Source: Pseudooceanicola sp050897975
Lineage (GTDB): Bacteria; Pseudomonadota; Alphaproteobacteria; Rhodobacterales; Rhodobacteraceae
Reading direction: 5' to 3'
Assembly: GCF_050897975.1 (NCBI RefSeq)
Contig: NZ_JBPAXY010000002.1
Coordinates: 372,001-436,000 of the forward strand
Length of the DNA: 64,000 nucleotides
In this document: in pieces, positions 62,003 to 64,000 of the stretch
How the letters are laid out: each line of letters starts with the position of its first letter
Position numbering within the stretch: position 1 is the stretch's first letter
Notes under the pieces: model-generated
Database searches by the model: none
The model's input: only the letters and a program-made list of their open reading frames with translations
What the model was told of the DNA's origin: nothing
Translations under genes and position numbers: made by a program

Positions 62003-64000
62003 AACGCGATCCCGCCTCCGACCGGCAGATCCGCGCGGCGGAACCGGGCCGCTCCACCTGGTTGGCGGCCAATGCCGGCTCGGGCAAGACCCGGGTGCTG
62101 ACCGACAGGGTGGCGCGGCTGTTGCTGGGCGGCGTGTCGCCGCAGAACATCCTGTGCCTGACCTATACCAAGGCCGCCGCGTCAGAGATGCAGAACCGCC
62201 TGTTCCAGCGCCTGGGCGAATGGGCCATGCTGGAGGATGCGGCGCTGCGCGCCGCCTTGCAGCGCCTGGGCGTCGAGGATGTGATCGACGGCGCCCGGCT
62301 GGCGCGGGCGCGCACCCTCTTTGCCTCGGCCATCGAGACGCCGGGCGGGCTGAAGATCCAGACGATCCACAGCTTCTGCGCCGCGCTGCTGCGTCGCTTC
62401 CCGCTGGAGGCCGGGGTGTCGCCGCAGTTCCAGGAGGTCGACGACCGCAACGCCCTGATCCTGCGCGACGCCGTGGTCGAAGAGATCGCCGAAAGCGACG
62501 CGGCCCAGGTGCTGCACCGCGCCGCCCTGCTGACCACGGATGAGACCTTTCGCGGCCTGACCGCCGAGATCGCCCAGCACCGCGACCTTTTCGATACGGC
62601 ACCGGATGGCGACGCCCTGGACGAGGTGCTGGGCCTGCCGCCCGGGCTGACGCCCGAGGATCTGCTGGACCAGGCCTTTACCCGCGCCGACATGGAACGG
62701 CTGGGCCATCTGGTCGAGGCGCTGCGCGGCGGCACCACCAAGGGCGACGAGACAGCGTTGCACAAGCTGTCGGTGCTGACCGCGCCCTCGCTGTCGGCCC
62801 TGTCGGTGCTGGAGGATGTTTTCCTGACCGGCGCCACGGCCAAGGAACCCTTCTCGCCCTCCTCGCGCTTCCCCTCTGCGGGGGTGAAGAAATCCCACGC
62901 TCACCTGATGCCGGAAATCGAAGACTGGCAGGCCCGGGTGGCCGAGGCGCGCGAGCTGCGGGTGGCCCTGCTGGCCCGCGACAAGGCCCGGGCGCTTCAG
63001 GATTTCGCCCGGGAATTCCTGCCCCGCTACGCCCGCGCCAAAGAGGCGCGCGGCTGGCTGGATTTCGACGACCTGATCCTGCGCACCCGCGAGTTGCTGA
63101 CGAATACCGTTGTCTCTCAATGGGTTCTGTGGCGCCTGGACGGCGGCATCGACCATATCCTGGTGGATGAGGCGCAGGACACCAGCCCGGTGCAATGGCA
63201 GGTGATCGCGGCCCTGGCGCGCGAGTTCACCTCTGGCGCGGGCGCCCGCGACGGGGTGGAACGGACCATCTTCGTGGTCGGCGACAAGAAGCAGTCGATC
63301 TATTCCTTCCAGGGCGCCGACCCCTCGGGGTTCGACCGGATGCGCGCCGATTTCGGCGCCCAGCTGGCCGAGACGGGCCAGCCCTTGCAGGTGCTGGAGC
63401 TGGAATATTCCTTCCGCTCCGCCGGGGCGATCCTGAGCCTTGTCGACCGCGTTTTCGACGGGCGCGAGGCCGCAGGCTTCACCCCCGATCAGCGGCACAA
63501 GGCCTTCAAAGAGGCCATGCCGGGGCGGGTGGATCTGTGGCCGCTGGTGGAAAAGCCCGAGGTCGAGGACAAGGAGGATTGGTGGGATCCGGTGGACAAG
63601 CCGGGACAGAACAATCACCACGTCCTGCTGGCCCGGCAGATCGCGGAAGAGATCCAGCGGATGTTGCACGACCGGGTGCCGGTGCCGGAAGAGGTGGGGC
63701 ATACGGGGCAGTATGTCGCGCGGCCGATCCGGCCCGGCGATATCATGATCCTGGTGCGAAGCCGCTCGCGCGTCTTTCCGCATCTGATCGCCGCCTGCAA
63801 GGCGCTTGGCCTGCCGATGGCCGGCGCCGACCGGCTGAAGGTGGCCGCGGAACTGGCGGTGCGCGACATCACCGCGCTGCTGAACTTCCTTGCCCTGGAG
63901 CAGGACGATCTGAGCCTGGCGGCGGTGCTGAAATCGCCCCTTTTCGGCTGGGATGAACAGCGCCTTTTCGACCTGGCCCAGGGCCGGGGGCGGCGGACCC
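61999..64000 (+). CDS. addA: Double-strand break repair helicase AddA (3' end outside window)
   Basis: A UvrD-type helicase/nuclease; 667 codons are visible before the edge and the nuclease domain lies beyond it. Walker A is AANAGSGKTRVLTDRV near residue 25, motif II DHILVDEAQDTSPVQW, motif III VVGDKKQSIYSFQGADP, and motif IV-like EYSFRSAGAIL. With AddB it unwinds and degrades ends to generate a RecA substrate. The ATG overlaps the addB stop (ATGA). The reading frame is unbroken to the window end. Confidence 0.95.
   Translation, partial: MKRDPASDRQIRAAEPGRSTWLAANAGSGKTRVLTDRVARLLLGGVSPQNILCLTYTKAAASEMQNRLFQRLGEWAMLEDAALRAALQRLGVEDVIDGARLARARTLFASAIETPGGLKIQTIHSFCAALLRRFPLEAGVSPQFQEVDDRNALILRDAVVEEIAESDAAQVLHRAALLTTDETFRGLTAEIAQHRDLFDTAPDGDALDEVLGLPPGLTPEDLLDQAFTRADMERLGHLVEALRGGTTKGDETALHKLSVLTAPSLSALSVLEDVFLTGATAKEPFSPSSRFPSAGVKKSHAHLMPEIEDWQARVAEARELRVALLARDKARALQDFAREFLPRYARAKEARGWLDFDDLILRTRELLTNTVVSQWVLWRLDGGIDHILVDEAQDTSPVQWQVIAALAREFTSGAGARDGVERTIFVVGDKKQSIYSFQGADPSGFDRMRADFGAQLAETGQPLQVLELEYSFRSAGAILSLVDRVFDGREAAGFTPDQRHKAFKEAMPGRVDLWPLVEKPEVEDKEDWWDPVDKPGQNNHHVLLARQIAEEIQRMLHDRVPVPEEVGHTGQYVARPIRPGDIMILVRSRSRVFPHLIAACKALGLPMAGADRLKVAAELAVRDITALLNFLALEQDDLSLAAVLKSPLFGWDEQRLFDLAQGRGRRT

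Noticed and set aside
58664..62602. Long minus-strand open frame across murU, addB and addA
   Set aside because: It spans three real genes on the opposite strand and is low-complexity; it is an artefact of codon composition.

Overview
The window looks like chromosome of a high-GC alphaproteobacterium of the Rhodobacterales / Rhodobacteraceae. This rests on the gene set and its arrangement: a RegB/RegA redox pair, alphaproteobacterial Mic60 beside hemD and hemY, a NasT-NasS nitrate system, tsaE-amgK-murU-addB-addA, and a PcaR-type beta-ketoadipate locus. The genus cannot be fixed from the sequence alone. No phage, insertion sequence, CRISPR array or rRNA was seen; one tRNA-Thr(CGT) is present.

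Layout. 1-12673 (minus strand) is an assimilatory nitrate/nitrite locus in transcription order nasT, nasS, nrtA, nrtB, a double ABC ATPase, nirB, nirD, nasA and a TrpD2-like glycosyl transferase cut by the window edge. The leader before nrtA holds two hexaloop hairpins of the kind bound by ANTAR proteins such as NasT. 12867-16410 (plus) holds a methyltransferase, a pirin, a MazG-like pyrophosphohydrolase and Ada. 16442-24927 (minus) is a compact LysR-headed catabolic operon: two different barbiturase/cyanurate-hydrolase paralogues, a class A flavin monooxygenase, a TauABC/SsuABC-like importer and an amidase. It is the best candidate here for an undescribed pathway, probably opening an N-heterocyclic ring.

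25082-28958 (minus) holds tRNA-Thr, hemY, mic60 and hemD. Divergently, 29057-31813 carries tsaD, gpsA, a YciI protein and an EVE protein in an overlapping run. 31814-32338 is non-coding, rich in inverted repeats, and contains two copies of a repeated 3'-end element; a third copy lies at 44558-44623. 32339-40380 holds DUF2853, a universal stress protein plus AGCS symporter, a small periplasmic protein, ahcY, a GT8 glycosyltransferase, an HD hydrolase, a GNAT and an Lrp-LysE pair. 40469-44542 is putA with a divergent Lrp-type regulator. 44627-48363 is an IclR regulator divergent from pcaI, pcaJ and pcaF, with three operator-like half-sites between them and an unusual hairpin-rich insert between pcaJ and pcaF.

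48466-49820 is a lower-GC pair of unrecognised secreted and membrane proteins. 50263-52211 is the glutathione-dependent formaldehyde pathway (dehydrogenase, then S-formylglutathione hydrolase), facing a TetR regulator. 53113-55320 is divergent regA/regB with an FNR-like box between them, followed by a PAS protein. The last run, tsaE-amgK-murU-addB-addA, continues past the right edge.

Most runs have stop/start overlaps of 1-4 bases and are likely translationally coupled operons. Annotations rest on motifs read by eye, without database searches.
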